Positions 1 to 8,513 of a stretch of DNA of 60,257 nucleotides are shown here, piece after piece. The notes below the pieces were generated by a model. The model had not been told where the DNA came from and did no database searches. It worked only from the letters and a program-made list of their open reading frames with translations. Each line of letters starts with the position of its first letter. The first letter of the stretch is position 1. This DNA is from Phycisphaerae bacterium (GTDB lineage: Bacteria; Planctomycetota; Phycisphaerae; SM23-33), in contig DRGC01000096.1 in the NCBI GenBank assembly GCA_011050235.1, forward strand, positions 1 to 60,257. Direction: 5' to 3'. Made by a program: the position numbers and the translations under genes.

Positions 1-580
1 GGATGAGTTTGGGTATGGCGTCGTTGAGGATGTCGCGGACGCTGATGGCTGGGTCGAGTGGGCCGGTGGGGCCTTTCTCGGTTGCGCCCGACAGCATCCA
101 CACCACCTTGCCCGTCTCCACGTGAATGCATCGACATGAGAACGACACCAGGTGCCCGGACAGGGGGCCGTTCGCCCATGTCGTATAGGTGCTGACGGTC
201 CCGAGCACGAGGTAGTCGACGCCGAGGAACTGGCCGATCTCTTTGTATTGCCCCTGATCGATCAGGTCGGTTTGGCTGAGGTCCTTCTCGCGGAGCAGTT
301 GATTGAGCCTCGACCGTTCGATCATCTCAAAGCCGCTCACCGTCAACAGTCTGCTGGACACGCTGTCGGCCACGAACTTTCCTGCGTTGGGCGCGCTGAC
401 CATCGTTGCGCCCTCCGCCACCTGCCCCGAAGGCGGCTGCCAGTCGAAATCCAGCACAGCCATCCGCATCGGGCCGGCGGGCCTGAACGACGGATTGACG
501 GAGACGGTCGAGATTGACGGCGCGCAGCCGACGCCCCAAAGGCAAAGAAGTGCGACGATAGATATGCCTGCTATTCGCAT
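1..580 (-). CDS. CsgG-like outer-membrane lipoprotein, partial (C-terminus off contig)
   Basis: The reading frame opens with ATG at 580-578 and runs off the left edge without a stop, so only the first ~193 residues are present. It begins with a short signal sequence (MRIAGISIVALLCLWGVGC) ending in a cysteine at residue 19, a likely lipoprotein site although the lipobox is not canonical. It continues with MAVLDFDW, a stretch reading ERSRLNQLLREKDL, and a later GVDYLVLGTVSTY. This order (AVLDF, then ER.R....L.E, then Y.V.G.V) is typical of the CsgG / curli-assembly-like lipoprotein family. Such proteins usually sit at the outer membrane or contribute to export or stress-related envelope complexes. 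The exact role is unknown. It is divergent from the operon starting at 708. Confidence 0.7.
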   Translation of the reverse strand, partial: MRIAGISIVALLCLWGVGCAPSISTVSVNPSFRPAGPMRMAVLDFDWQPPSGQVAEGATMVSAPNAGKFVADSVSSRLLTVSGFEMIERSRLNQLLREKDLSQTDLIDQGQYKEIGQFLGVDYLVLGTVSTYTTWANGPLSGHLVSFSCRCIHVETGKVVWMLSGATEKGPTGPLDPAISVRDILNDAIPKLI

Positions 581-707
581 GGTGCACAGCCCCGCGGCGG
601 GGGCGTCGATGATTATACGTCAGACGGCGGCCATTACAACTGGTCGTGGCGCGGCTGGGGGCGGCGCGGCGATTGACTTGGCGTGGAGGGGGATGCTAGG
701 ATTCGCC

Positions 708-1157
708 ATGCCTGATAGCGAGGGTGAGCAATTGGCCCCGGCGGAGTTGCCCGCGCTGGGCTGGCGGTCGTTGCCGCTGGTGGACGACTTTCCAAAGTCG
801 CTGCTGCTGGTGTGTGCGGTTGTCGGCATCTGCGTGGCCGTCGGGCTGAGTTTTGGCCACCTCGGCTATGTGCTGCTGGCGGTGGCATTCCTGATGGTGT
901 CGCTGGCGCGGTATTTCCTGCCGACGCGGTTCGATCTGGACGATGCGGGCGCCACGGCCCGGTTTCTGGGCCAAAGCCGTCGCATGTTGTGGTCGCAGGT
1001 GGGGCGGGTGAGTGTGCAGAAATCGGGCGTGTTCTTGTCGCCGTTCGATAGGCCCTCGCGGCTGGATTCGTTCCGAGGCGTTCTGCTGCGGTTTGCGGGC
1101 AACGCCGAGAAGGTGGTGAGCTTTGTTGAGCATCAGATGGCCCGGGATGATGAATAG
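708..1157 (+). CDS. small membrane protein of unknown function
   Basis: A 149-residue protein starting MPDSEGEQLAPAELPALGW. Residues ~29-66 form one or two hydrophobic segments (SLLLVCAVVGICVAVGLSF, then LGYVLLAVAFLMVSLARYFL). The remainder is a soluble tail with a WSQVGRVSVQKSGVFLSPF stretch that resembles small bacterial PH-like or DUF membrane proteins; I do not recognise the family. The start at 708 is preceded by AGGA at 698-701. An in-frame ATG at 693 lies directly against a G-rich run with no spacing and is less likely. The stop overlaps the next start by 11 bp, so it probably belongs to the operon that runs to 8489. Confidence 0.65.
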   Translation: MPDSEGEQLAPAELPALGWRSLPLVDDFPKSLLLVCAVVGICVAVGLSFGHLGYVLLAVAFLMVSLARYFLPTRFDLDDAGATARFLGQSRRMLWSQVGRVSVQKSGVFLSPFDRPSRLDSFRGVLLRFAGNAEKVVSFVEHQMARDDE

Positions 1158-1488
1158 ATTCGTCGACGGCATGCGCCGCGCGTTCGCGATGCAAGGCCCG
1201 CACGGTCCGCTGACCGATGAGGACCACGCGCTGCTGCGGCGGCTGGCGGATAAGATCGTCGCGCGCCGCATGGCCCTGCCGGCGACGCTGTTTCTCCAGT
1301 CGGTCCAGCCGCTCAACGCCATCGGAAGCCAGGCGATGGTGTTCCTGCGGCCGTTCCTGACCGGGCTGTTTTTCAAGCAGGCCGATTACGACCAGGTGGT
1401 GGCGATCCTCGAGCGGCGCGAAGGCATCGGCGCGCTGGTCGATGCCATCGAAGCCGCCCGGGTCGAGACAGAAGGAAAGCCTCAGTGA
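1147..1488 (+). CDS. conserved small protein upstream of MutL-type ATPase
   Basis: A 113-residue protein starting MMNRFVDGMRRAFAMQG. It is predicted soluble and helical, with a core LPATLFLQSVQPLNAIGSQ followed by AMVFLRPFLTGLFFKQADYD. That core pattern (PA..FL.S..PLN.IGSQ) looks like a conserved hypothetical family, but I cannot name a function. The start at 1147 overlaps the preceding stop by 11 bp, and the stop overlaps the next GTG start in a GTGA arrangement, so translation is probably coupled on both sides. An alternative start is ATG 1171. The position immediately before the ATPase suggests it is a partner or regulator of it. Confidence 0.6.
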   Translation: MMNRFVDGMRRAFAMQGPHGPLTDEDHALLRRLADKIVARRMALPATLFLQSVQPLNAIGSQAMVFLRPFLTGLFFKQADYDQVVAILERREGIGALVDAIEAARVETEGKPQ

Positions 1489-3311
1489 CCGAGCAAGACC
1501 TCAACGTCATCGTCGCCACCGACTGCGGCAGCACGACGACCAAGGCCATTCTGATCGAGCGGACCGACGAGGGGTATCGCCAGACGTTCCGCGGCGAGGC
1601 CCCCACGACGGTCGAGGCGCCGTTCGAGGACGTCACGCGCGGCGTGCTGAACGCGCTGACCGAGTTGGAGGAGCTCTCCGGCCGGCGGATCCTCGACGGC
1701 GAGCGAATCATCACACCCGCCCACGACAACGAGGGCGTGGACATCTATATCTCCACCAGCAGCGCCGGCGGCGGGCTGCAGATGATGGTCGCGGGGGTGG
1801 TCAAGTCGATGACGGCCGAGAGCGCCCAGCGGGCGGCCCTGGGGGCCGGGGCGATCGTGATGGACGTGCTGGCCAGCAACGACCAGCGCGCCCCGCACGA
1901 GAAGATCGAGCGCATCCGCACGCTTCGGCCGGACATGGTGCTCCTGTCGGGCGGGACCGACGGCGGCACGGTTCGTCACGTCGTCGAGCTGGCGGAGTTC
2001 CTGGCGGCGGCCAATCCGCGGCCGCGGCTGGGGGCATCCTTCATGCTGCCGATCGTCTATGCCGGCAACAAGGACGCCCAGGCCGCCATCAAGGAGACGC
2101 TCGGCGACAAGGCCGAGCTGCACATCACCGACAACCTTCGCCCCGTGCTGGAGCGCGAGAACCTCGCCCCGGCCCGCGACGAGATTCACGACCTGTTCCT
2201 CAAGCACGTGATGGCCCAGGCGCCCGGGTACAAGAAGCTCATGTCGTGGGTGGGCGCTCCGATCATGCCGACCCCCGCGGCTGTGGGCGATCTCATCCAG
2301 CACGTCGCCCAGTCGCGCGGGCTGAACATCGTTGGCGTCGATATCGGCGGGGCGACGACGGACATATTTTCCGACTTCCTCGCCCCCCCGCCCAAGGGCG
2401 AGCCGGCCGGCGAGGGGCAGCGCGTCTTTAACCGCTCGGTCAGTGCGAACCTGGGGATGAGCTACAGCATCTCCAACGTCCTGGCCGAGACCGGGCTGGC
2501 CAACATCATGCGCTGGCTGCCGTTCGATATGGACGAAGCCGACCTGCGCGACCGGATCAAGAACAAGATGATCCGCCCGACGACCGTGCCGCACCTGCTG
2601 GAGGAACTCAAAATCGAGCAGGCCATCGCCCGCGAGGCGTTGCGGCTGGCGTTCGAGCAGCACAAGCAACTGGCCGTCGGTCTCAAGGGGGTGCAGCGCG
2701 GGCGGACGATCTCCGAATCGTTCGACGAGTCGAGCTCGGGCGACACACTCATCACCATGGCCGACCTCGACGTGCTGGTCGGCAGCGGTGGGGTCCTCTC
2801 GCACGCCCCGCGCCGCTCGCAGGCGATGATGATGCTCATCGACGCGTTCGGCCCCCAGGGCATCACGCGCCTGTGCGTCGACAGCATCTTCATGATGCCC
2901 CACCTCGGCGTGCTGGCCCAGATCCACGAGGCCGCCGCGATCGAGGTGTTCGAGCACGACTGCCTGATCTACCTGGGCACGTGCGTGTCGCCGATGGGCA
3001 AGGTCAAGGCGGGCGGGCGATGCTTTGAATACGCGCTGACCGTCGACGGCCAGACGCGCAACGGCGCCGTCGCCGCCGGCGAGATCGTTCTCGAACCGCT
3101 GACCGTCGGGCAGGTGGCGACCGTTCGCCTCGAACCGGCCCGCGGCGTCGATCTGGGGGACGGGCGAGGCCGGGCCATCGAGGCGGAGGTGATCGGCGGC
3201 GTCGTCGGCGTGGTGTTCGACGGTCGCGGCCGGCCGCTGGAGATTCCCCAGGACAACCGATCCGAGACGCTCACGCGGTGGGCGCAGGCGTTGGACGCCT
3301 ACCCGGCGTAG
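1485..3311 (+). CDS. MutL-family (glutamate mutase L type) ASKHA ATPase
   Basis: A 608-residue protein of the MutL family, named after the protein encoded in glutamate mutase operons and unrelated to mismatch-repair MutL. The ASKHA fold is visible: phosphate-1 loop at residues ~12-20 (DCGSTTTKA), an LLSGGTDGG segment near 160, and phosphate-2 loop near 285 (VGVDIGGATTDIFS). This family resembles reactivases and chaperone-like ATPases of the actin/Hsp70 superfamily. It starts with GTG in a GTGA overlap with the upstream stop, preceded by GAAGGAAAG. No gene for a B12-dependent mutase (mutS/E or similar) occurs anywhere in the window. Its partners here are membrane proteins, so a role in glutamate fermentation is not supported. 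The actual substrate is unknown. Confidence 0.85.
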   Translation: MTEQDLNVIVATDCGSTTTKAILIERTDEGYRQTFRGEAPTTVEAPFEDVTRGVLNALTELEELSGRRILDGERIITPAHDNEGVDIYISTSSAGGGLQMMVAGVVKSMTAESAQRAALGAGAIVMDVLASNDQRAPHEKIERIRTLRPDMVLLSGGTDGGTVRHVVELAEFLAAANPRPRLGASFMLPIVYAGNKDAQAAIKETLGDKAELHITDNLRPVLERENLAPARDEIHDLFLKHVMAQAPGYKKLMSWVGAPIMPTPAAVGDLIQHVAQSRGLNIVGVDIGGATTDIFSDFLAPPPKGEPAGEGQRVFNRSVSANLGMSYSISNVLAETGLANIMRWLPFDMDEADLRDRIKNKMIRPTTVPHLLEELKIEQAIAREALRLAFEQHKQLAVGLKGVQRGRTISESFDESSSGDTLITMADLDVLVGSGGVLSHAPRRSQAMMMLIDAFGPQGITRLCVDSIFMMPHLGVLAQIHEAAAIEVFEHDCLIYLGTCVSPMGKVKAGGRCFEYALTVDGQTRNGAVAAGEIVLEPLTVGQVATVRLEPARGVDLGDGRGRAIEAEVIGGVVGVVFDGRGRPLEIPQDNRSETLTRWAQALDAYPA

Positions 3312-3330
3312 GCGAAGGAAGACCGCAGGT

Positions 3331-4458
3331 ATGGCACATACGTATACACCGGGATTGCGGGTCACCGAGCGGACGACGGTGCGCAAGGAGCGCCGCCTTC
3401 CGATCGCCGGCAAGGTGATCGTCGAGCAGGGCGCCGCCGTGCGGGCTGAGGACGTCGTCGCACGCGCCGAACTGCCCGGCGACGTGGCGACGGTCAACGT
3501 GGTCAACCAGTTGGCCATCATGCCGGGCGATCTGGCCCGCTACATGGTCAAGGCCGAGGGCGACACGGTCGCCAAGGATGAGGTCATCGCCGAGACGCGC
3601 CCGTTCCTGAAGTTCCTCCGCAGCGCGGCGCGGTCGCCCATCGACGGGACGGTCGAGACGATCTCGCACGTGACGGGGCAGGTGCTGCTGCGGACGGCGC
3701 CCCGGCCGGTGGATGTGCGGGCCTACATCGACGGCGTCGTCGCCGAGGTCGTGCCCGGCGAGGGCGTCATCGTCGAGACGACCGGCGCCTTTATCCAGGG
3801 CATCCTGGGTATCGGCGGCGAGGTGACCGGCGAGCTGACGACTGTCGCCGACAGCCCCGACGTCGTCATCGCCCCCAGCGATCTGAGCGACGATCTGGCC
3901 GGCAAGCTTGTCGTCGCCGGAGCGCTGATCACCAGCGAGGTCTACGCGCGGGCGGGGCAGCTCGGTATCGCGGCCCTGATCTGCGGGGGCTTTCACGACC
4001 GCGACCTCCGCGAGTTGCTGGGCTACGACCTCGGCGTGGCCATCACCGGGCATGAGGACGTTCAGCCGATCCTGATTATGACGGAGGGCTTCGGCAAGAT
4101 TACAATGGCCCAGGCAACGTTCGATCTGCTGTCGGCCCATGCGGGGCAGCGCGCCTCGGCCAACGGGGCCACGCAGATTCGGGCCGGCGTCCTTCGCCCG
4201 GAGATCATCATCCCGGCCGCCGAGTCGACAGCGGGGGAAAAAGTCCAAGCTCCGGCCGCCCCTGCAGGCTTGATGGAAGGCGCCGCGGTCCGTATCATTC
4301 GGCAGCCCGACTTCGGGCGCCTGGGCGTCGTCAAGGCCCTGCCGCCCGGTATCGAAGCGATAGAAAGCGAAGTGAAGGTTCGCGTGGTTCAGATCGAGTT
4401 TTCCGACGGCAAGGTGGTAACGGTTCCACGAGCGAACGTGGAGGCCATCGAATCGTGA
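3331..4458 (+). CDS. barrel-sandwich (biotinyl/lipoyl-like) protein with C-terminal KOW-like segment
   Basis: A 375-residue protein without signal peptide or clear membrane span. The N-terminal ~170 residues are rich in short beta strands with phrases typical of barrel-sandwich hybrid folds: GKVIVEQGAAVRAEDVVARA, then PIDGTVETISHVTGQVLLR. The C-terminal ~80 residues contain a KOW-like motif (GAAVRIIRQPDFGRLGVV) ending in VTVPRANVEAIES. No biotinylation MKM motif is visible, so the sandwich is probably structural, as in RnfC-type or membrane-fusion proteins. The gene lies 19 nt after the ATPase, and its stop overlaps the next GTG start (GTGA). I believe such proteins accompany orphan MutL ATPases elsewhere, but that is recollection and was not tested. 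Confidence 0.7.
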   Translation: MAHTYTPGLRVTERTTVRKERRLPIAGKVIVEQGAAVRAEDVVARAELPGDVATVNVVNQLAIMPGDLARYMVKAEGDTVAKDEVIAETRPFLKFLRSAARSPIDGTVETISHVTGQVLLRTAPRPVDVRAYIDGVVAEVVPGEGVIVETTGAFIQGILGIGGEVTGELTTVADSPDVVIAPSDLSDDLAGKLVVAGALITSEVYARAGQLGIAALICGGFHDRDLRELLGYDLGVAITGHEDVQPILIMTEGFGKITMAQATFDLLSAHAGQRASANGATQIRAGVLRPEIIIPAAESTAGEKVQAPAAPAGLMEGAAVRIIRQPDFGRLGVVKALPPGIEAIESEVKVRVVQIEFSDGKVVTVPRANVEAIES

Positions 4459-6125
4459 CGCGAGGTGGCTTCACGGCTCTGCATTTTCTGCTGGCGGCTG
4501 TGCTGGCGACGGTCGCGCTCTGCGGCGGCTGCATGCGAAAGGGCGTGAGGCTTGCGGATCTGCGGGCGGCGCTGCCGGACGCATCGACCGTCCGGCTGTA
4601 CGACCGACCCAGCGACGATGGATCGGCCCTCATCCTGGAGTGGGGCAAGGTCGATGACGTTGTCGAAGGCGTCTCCTACGCCGTCGAGGTCGCCAAGAGC
4701 GCTGACGATTTCGAAACGAGGCAATTCAAGACCGTCAAGGTCGAGTTGACCGAAGACTCTTTGAAATCGGCAGATCCGAAGTACTTCGGCTTCTCGGAGG
4801 CCAATAAGAAGTTCTATGTCGCCACGATTCTGCCGGCGAAGCTGTTTCCGCCGGCCGGTGCGCCGGAGTTGACGGCAGACCACATCAAGAAACTTGTCGC
4901 CGATGATGTCCTCAGCAAAGAACAATCCAAGCTTATCCTGGCCGAGATGGCCAGCGACACGCCCGACGAGAAGCTCACCGATGAGGAGAAGGCCTGTCGG
5001 AAGTGGCTTCGTCGGCTGAAGCTCTATCCGCGAGTGATGCAGTTGGCGGATGAAGGCAAGCTTCCGGAGAGCAAGGTCCAGCGGGCGATCCGGGCGATGA
5101 CCGACGAGACGGCCGATGATGCGCTGTCGGGCGGCGATAAGGCTGACCGCAGATGGTTGGCGCTGTTGGCGGCCTTCATCGAGAAGCGGGACACCAAGCA
5201 GCGCGACCAAGCGGCCAAGGCAATCAACAAAGGCGTCTACTACGTCCGCCTGGCGGCCACGGATGGGCGCAAGAAAGCCTACGTCCTGCAGGACCGCGAG
5301 AAGGTGGTCTATAGCGGTCAGGCCCGAGTGGACACGTTCAAACGGTTCAAGTTGAACAACCTCGTCTTTGCTCTGGCCTTCAGCGGCATCGTGCTGGCCT
5401 TTATCCAGATCGCGCGCCGCAATCCGAATCTGTTCATTCGTCGTATTGCCGGGCTCGAGGCCGTCGATGAAGCCATCGGCCGGGCCACCGAAATGGGCCG
5501 TAGCGTGTACTTCGTCCACGGCCTGGGCAGCATGGGGGAGTTGGCGACGATCGCGGCGGTCAACGTGCTGTCTCGCGTCGCCCGGCGGGCGGCCGATTAC
5601 GACACGCGCATAACGGTGACGAACATCAATCCGATCGTGATGGCCGTCAGCCAGGAGGTCGTCCAGCAGGCCTACACCGAGGCCGGGCGCCCGGATGCCT
5701 ACGACCCCGACGACGTGGCGTTGTCGGCGACCAGCCAGTTCAGTTACGCCGCCGCCGTTACCGGCCGAATGGTGCGGGAACGGCCCGCCGCTATCTTCCT
5801 GATCGGTTCGTTCATGGCCGAATCGCTGCTGCTGTCGGAGACCGGGGCCTCCACCGGTGCGATCCAGGTGGCCGGGACGGACTCGGAGCACCAGTTGCCG
5901 TTTTTCATCACGACCTGCGATTACACGCTGATCGGCGAAGAACTGTACGCCGCCTCGGCATATCTGTCGCGCGAGCCGCGGATGCTGGGCAGCCTGCGCG
6001 GCCAGGATATCGGCAAGGCGTTCATGATGATCGCGATGGTGGTCGGTGTGATTCTCCTGACGATCGCCGTGGCTGTGGCGTGGTTCGATGCCGATTGGAT
6101 TACCCATTTGGTGAAGGTCCTTTAG
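4455..6125 (+). CDS. DUF6754-like membrane protein with export signal
   Basis: A 556-residue protein starting at GTG 4455. Residues 1-26 form a signal or anchor with a Cys (LCGGC), possibly a lipoprotein site. Residues ~30-270 are a hydrophilic region, probably extracytoplasmic with a fibronectin-like opening, and contain two helical EKLTDEEKACRKWL-type repeats. A membrane span follows at ~297-316 (LNNLVFALAFSGIVLAFIQ), then a conserved soluble domain (~320-515) with EMGRSVYFVHGLGSMGELATIA and SATSQFSYAAAVTGRM. A second span closes the protein (MMIAMVVGVILLTIAVAVAW). The conserved domain matches what I remember as DUF6754. It is coupled by GTGA to the previous gene. Function is unknown; the topology suggests a scaffold linking the ATPase to the membrane. 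Confidence 0.65.
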   Translation: MTRGGFTALHFLLAAVLATVALCGGCMRKGVRLADLRAALPDASTVRLYDRPSDDGSALILEWGKVDDVVEGVSYAVEVAKSADDFETRQFKTVKVELTEDSLKSADPKYFGFSEANKKFYVATILPAKLFPPAGAPELTADHIKKLVADDVLSKEQSKLILAEMASDTPDEKLTDEEKACRKWLRRLKLYPRVMQLADEGKLPESKVQRAIRAMTDETADDALSGGDKADRRWLALLAAFIEKRDTKQRDQAAKAINKGVYYVRLAATDGRKKAYVLQDREKVVYSGQARVDTFKRFKLNNLVFALAFSGIVLAFIQIARRNPNLFIRRIAGLEAVDEAIGRATEMGRSVYFVHGLGSMGELATIAAVNVLSRVARRAADYDTRITVTNINPIVMAVSQEVVQQAYTEAGRPDAYDPDDVALSATSQFSYAAAVTGRMVRERPAAIFLIGSFMAESLLLSETGASTGAIQVAGTDSEHQLPFFITTCDYTLIGEELYAASAYLSREPRMLGSLRGQDIGKAFMMIAMVVGVILLTIAVAVAWFDADWITHLVKVL

Positions 6126-6131
6126 ACGACG

Positions 6132-6806
6132 ATGTGGTACAAACGCACCATTCCGCTTGTGATCGTTTTCGTGATTGGCGTGCTTGCCTTCGCGCACAAC
6201 TATGTGCCGTATCCGGAGGCCGACGACTTCCGCGAGCACATGACCAAGTGGTTCATGATCATTGGCGGGTTCGGCCTGTTCCTCGGTGCTTACAGCCTGC
6301 TGCACATGCACGTCAGCCGCATTCGCCGCATGCAGCCGGGCTGGGCGTACAGCGCGTTCGTCTTTATCGGGGCGGCAGGCATGATCATCGTGGGCCTGTG
6401 GAACGACGGCTACGGGCCGTTGGAGTCGGCCCCCAGCACTGCGAAGACCTGGTTCGACTGGGGATTCGACTATGTTCAGATTCCGTGCTCGGCAACGATC
6501 TTCTCGATCCTGGCGTTCTTCATGGCGTCGGCGGCATTTCGAACGTTCCGCGCTCGCAACGTCAACGCGGCGCTGCTGCTGGTGGCCGCGCTGCTGGTGA
6601 TGTTCGGACGCGTGCCGGCCAGTGAAAGCGTCGGCGCATGGTTCGGTCAGCAGGGGTTCTTCCCCAAGATCGCCGATCTGATCATGGAGTTTCCGAATCT
6701 TGCGGCCACTCGCGGCATCCTTCTGGGGATGAGCCTTGGGGCGATCTCGCAATCGCTGCGAATTCTGTTCGGAATCGAACGGTCCTACATGGGAGTCGGA
6801 GACTGA
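6132..6806 (+). CDS. polytopic membrane protein of the MutL operon
   Basis: A 224-residue protein with about five or six hydrophobic helices (residues ~7-24, 39-58, 72-92, 115-137, 144-158, 195-213). Between spans 1 and 2 is a short hydrophilic loop (NYVPYPEADDFREHMTKW). No known catalytic motif is visible and I do not recognise the family. It starts 6 nt after the preceding stop, and its own stop overlaps the next ATG as TGATG. It is probably a structural membrane subunit of the complex encoded by this operon. Confidence 0.65.
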   Translation: MWYKRTIPLVIVFVIGVLAFAHNYVPYPEADDFREHMTKWFMIIGGFGLFLGAYSLLHMHVSRIRRMQPGWAYSAFVFIGAAGMIIVGLWNDGYGPLESAPSTAKTWFDWGFDYVQIPCSATIFSILAFFMASAAFRTFRARNVNAALLLVAALLVMFGRVPASESVGAWFGQQGFFPKIADLIMEFPNLAATRGILLGMSLGAISQSLRILFGIERSYMGVGD

Positions 6807-7663
6807 TGGCGACGCCGCAGGAACAGATCAAGCGCATGACCATCATCCGGCACATTATCTATGCGCTGGTGGCGGCCGCTGTCGTGTTGCCCTACATCGT
6901 CAAGATGGATATGCCTTTTTCGGCCTCCAAGTGGTCCAAGAAGATGTACGAGGCAATCGACAAGCTCGAGCCGGGATCGCGCGTGTTGTTGTCGTTCGAT
7001 TACGATCCGGCGGCCGAGGCCGAACTGTATCCGATGAGCATGGCGCTGCTGCGTCACTGCTTCAAGAAGGACCTCATCCCTATCGTCATGACACATTGGC
7101 CCGACGGTGTGGGCATGTGCAAGAAGGCGTGCGAAGAGGCCGCCGCCGAATCCCCCAAGCTGTGGGGCAAGGAAAAGATATCCGGACGCGATTTCGCTTT
7201 GCTTGGCTTCAGAGTCGGGGGGGCGGATTTGATCCTCAATATGGGCGAGAATCTTAAGGGCGCATTCACTAAGGATTTCTACGACGAGCCCACCGCGGGA
7301 ATGGCGGCTCTGGAGGGCGTCGATTCGCTGCGGGATATCGACATGGCGGTCGATCTGGCCGCCGGCATTCACGTGCAGGTGTGGATCGCCTATGGGCATG
7401 ATCGGTTCGATTTTCCGCTGGGCGCCGGCACCACGGCCGTGATTGCTCCGAAACTCTATCCGTTCCTTCAGACCGACCAATTGGTTGGCTTCCTGGGTGG
7501 ATTGCGCGGGGCGGCCGACTATGAGTTGATGCTCGAGCAATCGGGCAAGGCGACTCAAGGGATGCAGGCTCAGTCCGTCACCCACGTTCTTCTGATCGTA
7601 ATGATTGTGGTTGCCAACGCTCGCTTCATCGTCAATCGCCTGCGAGGAAAGCAAGAGGCCTGA
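6806..7663 (+). CDS. membrane-anchored protein with large soluble domain, MutL operon
   Basis: A 285-residue protein. One hydrophobic segment near the N-terminus (residues ~15-32, HIIYALVAAAVVLPYIV) and one near the C-terminus (~262-280, VTHVLLIVMIVVANARFIV) flank a soluble domain of about 230 residues. That domain contains SRVLLSFDYDPAAEAELYPM, GRDFALLGFRVGGADLILNM and HVQVWIAYGHDR. The alternating beta and helix pattern looks Rossmann-like, but no cofactor motif is clear. The start ATG at 6806 overlaps the upstream TGA by one base. The family is not known to me; similar order with DUF6754 genes would support a conserved complex. Confidence 0.65.
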   Translation: MATPQEQIKRMTIIRHIIYALVAAAVVLPYIVKMDMPFSASKWSKKMYEAIDKLEPGSRVLLSFDYDPAAEAELYPMSMALLRHCFKKDLIPIVMTHWPDGVGMCKKACEEAAAESPKLWGKEKISGRDFALLGFRVGGADLILNMGENLKGAFTKDFYDEPTAGMAALEGVDSLRDIDMAVDLAAGIHVQVWIAYGHDRFDFPLGAGTTAVIAPKLYPFLQTDQLVGFLGGLRGAADYELMLEQSGKATQGMQAQSVTHVLLIVMIVVANARFIVNRLRGKQEA

Positions 7664-7667
7664 TCGA

Positions 7668-8489
7668 ATGACTGCTGTTGATAACACACAGACGTCTTCA
7701 TCGTCACGCCGGACGATCGAGTTGGTCGTTCTGGTGGGCCTCGTGACGGCGTTCGGGATCATTAGCGCCCTCGTGCGTTTCCCGCTGGAAGAAGGCGAAA
7801 AGCTCCGCGACGTCATTGGCATCATCATCGGGGCGGGGCTGACGTTTATCTTTTACAGCTTTCTGTACCGCGACAACCCGCTTTTCAAGATCGCCGAGAA
7901 CCTCTACGTCGGCGTGGCGTTAGGGTACGGTGCCATCATTACCTGGCGTCAGTCGCTTCGGCCGGAAGTCTACGACCCGCTGTTTCGGGCCGTCACCAGT
8001 GAGGCGTTCTGGCACGAGCTATCCTATCGGGTGGTCCCGATCGTGCTGGGCATTCTGCTGATGACGCGGCTGTCGAAGAAGCACTCGTGGCTCAGCCGCT
8101 ATTCCTACGGCCTAATGGTGGGCTGGGGTGCAGGGATGGGCATTTTTGTCGTCACCGATAGCTACATCCTCAAGCAACTCGAAGGCGCCATCCGCCCGCT
8201 CCAGAAGATTGTGACCGACCCGGACGTGGCGGCGAATCTTTCGTTTTTCGATCAGGCCTGGCCCGTGGTCGGGTCGCTGGTGATCCTGATCGGCACGGTG
8301 AGCGTGCTGTTCTATTTCTTCTTCTCCGTGCCGCACAAACGCCTGGGCAGCGGATTCTCGCGCGTGGGTATCTCGTATCTGATGATCGCCTTTGGCGCAT
8401 CGTTTGGCTACACCGTGATGGGGCGTATGTCGCTGCTGATCGGGCGCGTGCAGTTCCTGATGTTTGAGTGGCTCAAGATCAAGCAATAG
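7668..8489 (+). CDS. polytopic membrane protein, last gene of the MutL operon
   Basis: A 273-residue protein with roughly seven hydrophobic helices, beginning MTAVDNTQTSSSSRRTIEL and ending FLMFEWLKIKQ. It starts 4 nt after the previous stop and is the last gene of the co-directional set; the following gene converges from the minus strand 24 bp downstream. No enzymatic motif is apparent. A large loop between helices (TDSYILKQLEGAIRPLQKIV) lies in the middle. I infer that it is a membrane subunit in the same assembly as the genes upstream, on the basis of tight coupling only. Confidence 0.65.
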   Translation: MTAVDNTQTSSSSRRTIELVVLVGLVTAFGIISALVRFPLEEGEKLRDVIGIIIGAGLTFIFYSFLYRDNPLFKIAENLYVGVALGYGAIITWRQSLRPEVYDPLFRAVTSEAFWHELSYRVVPIVLGILLMTRLSKKHSWLSRYSYGLMVGWGAGMGIFVVTDSYILKQLEGAIRPLQKIVTDPDVAANLSFFDQAWPVVGSLVILIGTVSVLFYFFFSVPHKRLGSGFSRVGISYLMIAFGASFGYTVMGRMSLLIGRVQFLMFEWLKIKQ

Positions 8490-8513
8490 CGCCGGCTTGC
8501 CCGTCGATGTCGC

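Noticed and set aside
590-602. Hairpin CCCCG-CGG-CGGGG between divergent genes
   Set aside because: No T-run on either side and it lies between gene starts, so it is not a terminator; probably compositional.
693-695. ATG 693 as start of the first operon gene
   Set aside because: The G-rich run ends directly at this ATG with no spacing, while ATG 708 has AGGA at a suitable distance.
1482-3521. Open frame of 679 codons opposite the MutL-type ATPase
   Set aside because: Antisense of a clear ASKHA ATPase gene, no recognisable motifs.
4389-6752. Open frame of 787 codons on the minus strand opposite the DUF6754-like gene
   Set aside because: Antisense shadow; the plus-strand reading has hydrophobic helices, coupling to neighbours and domain motifs.
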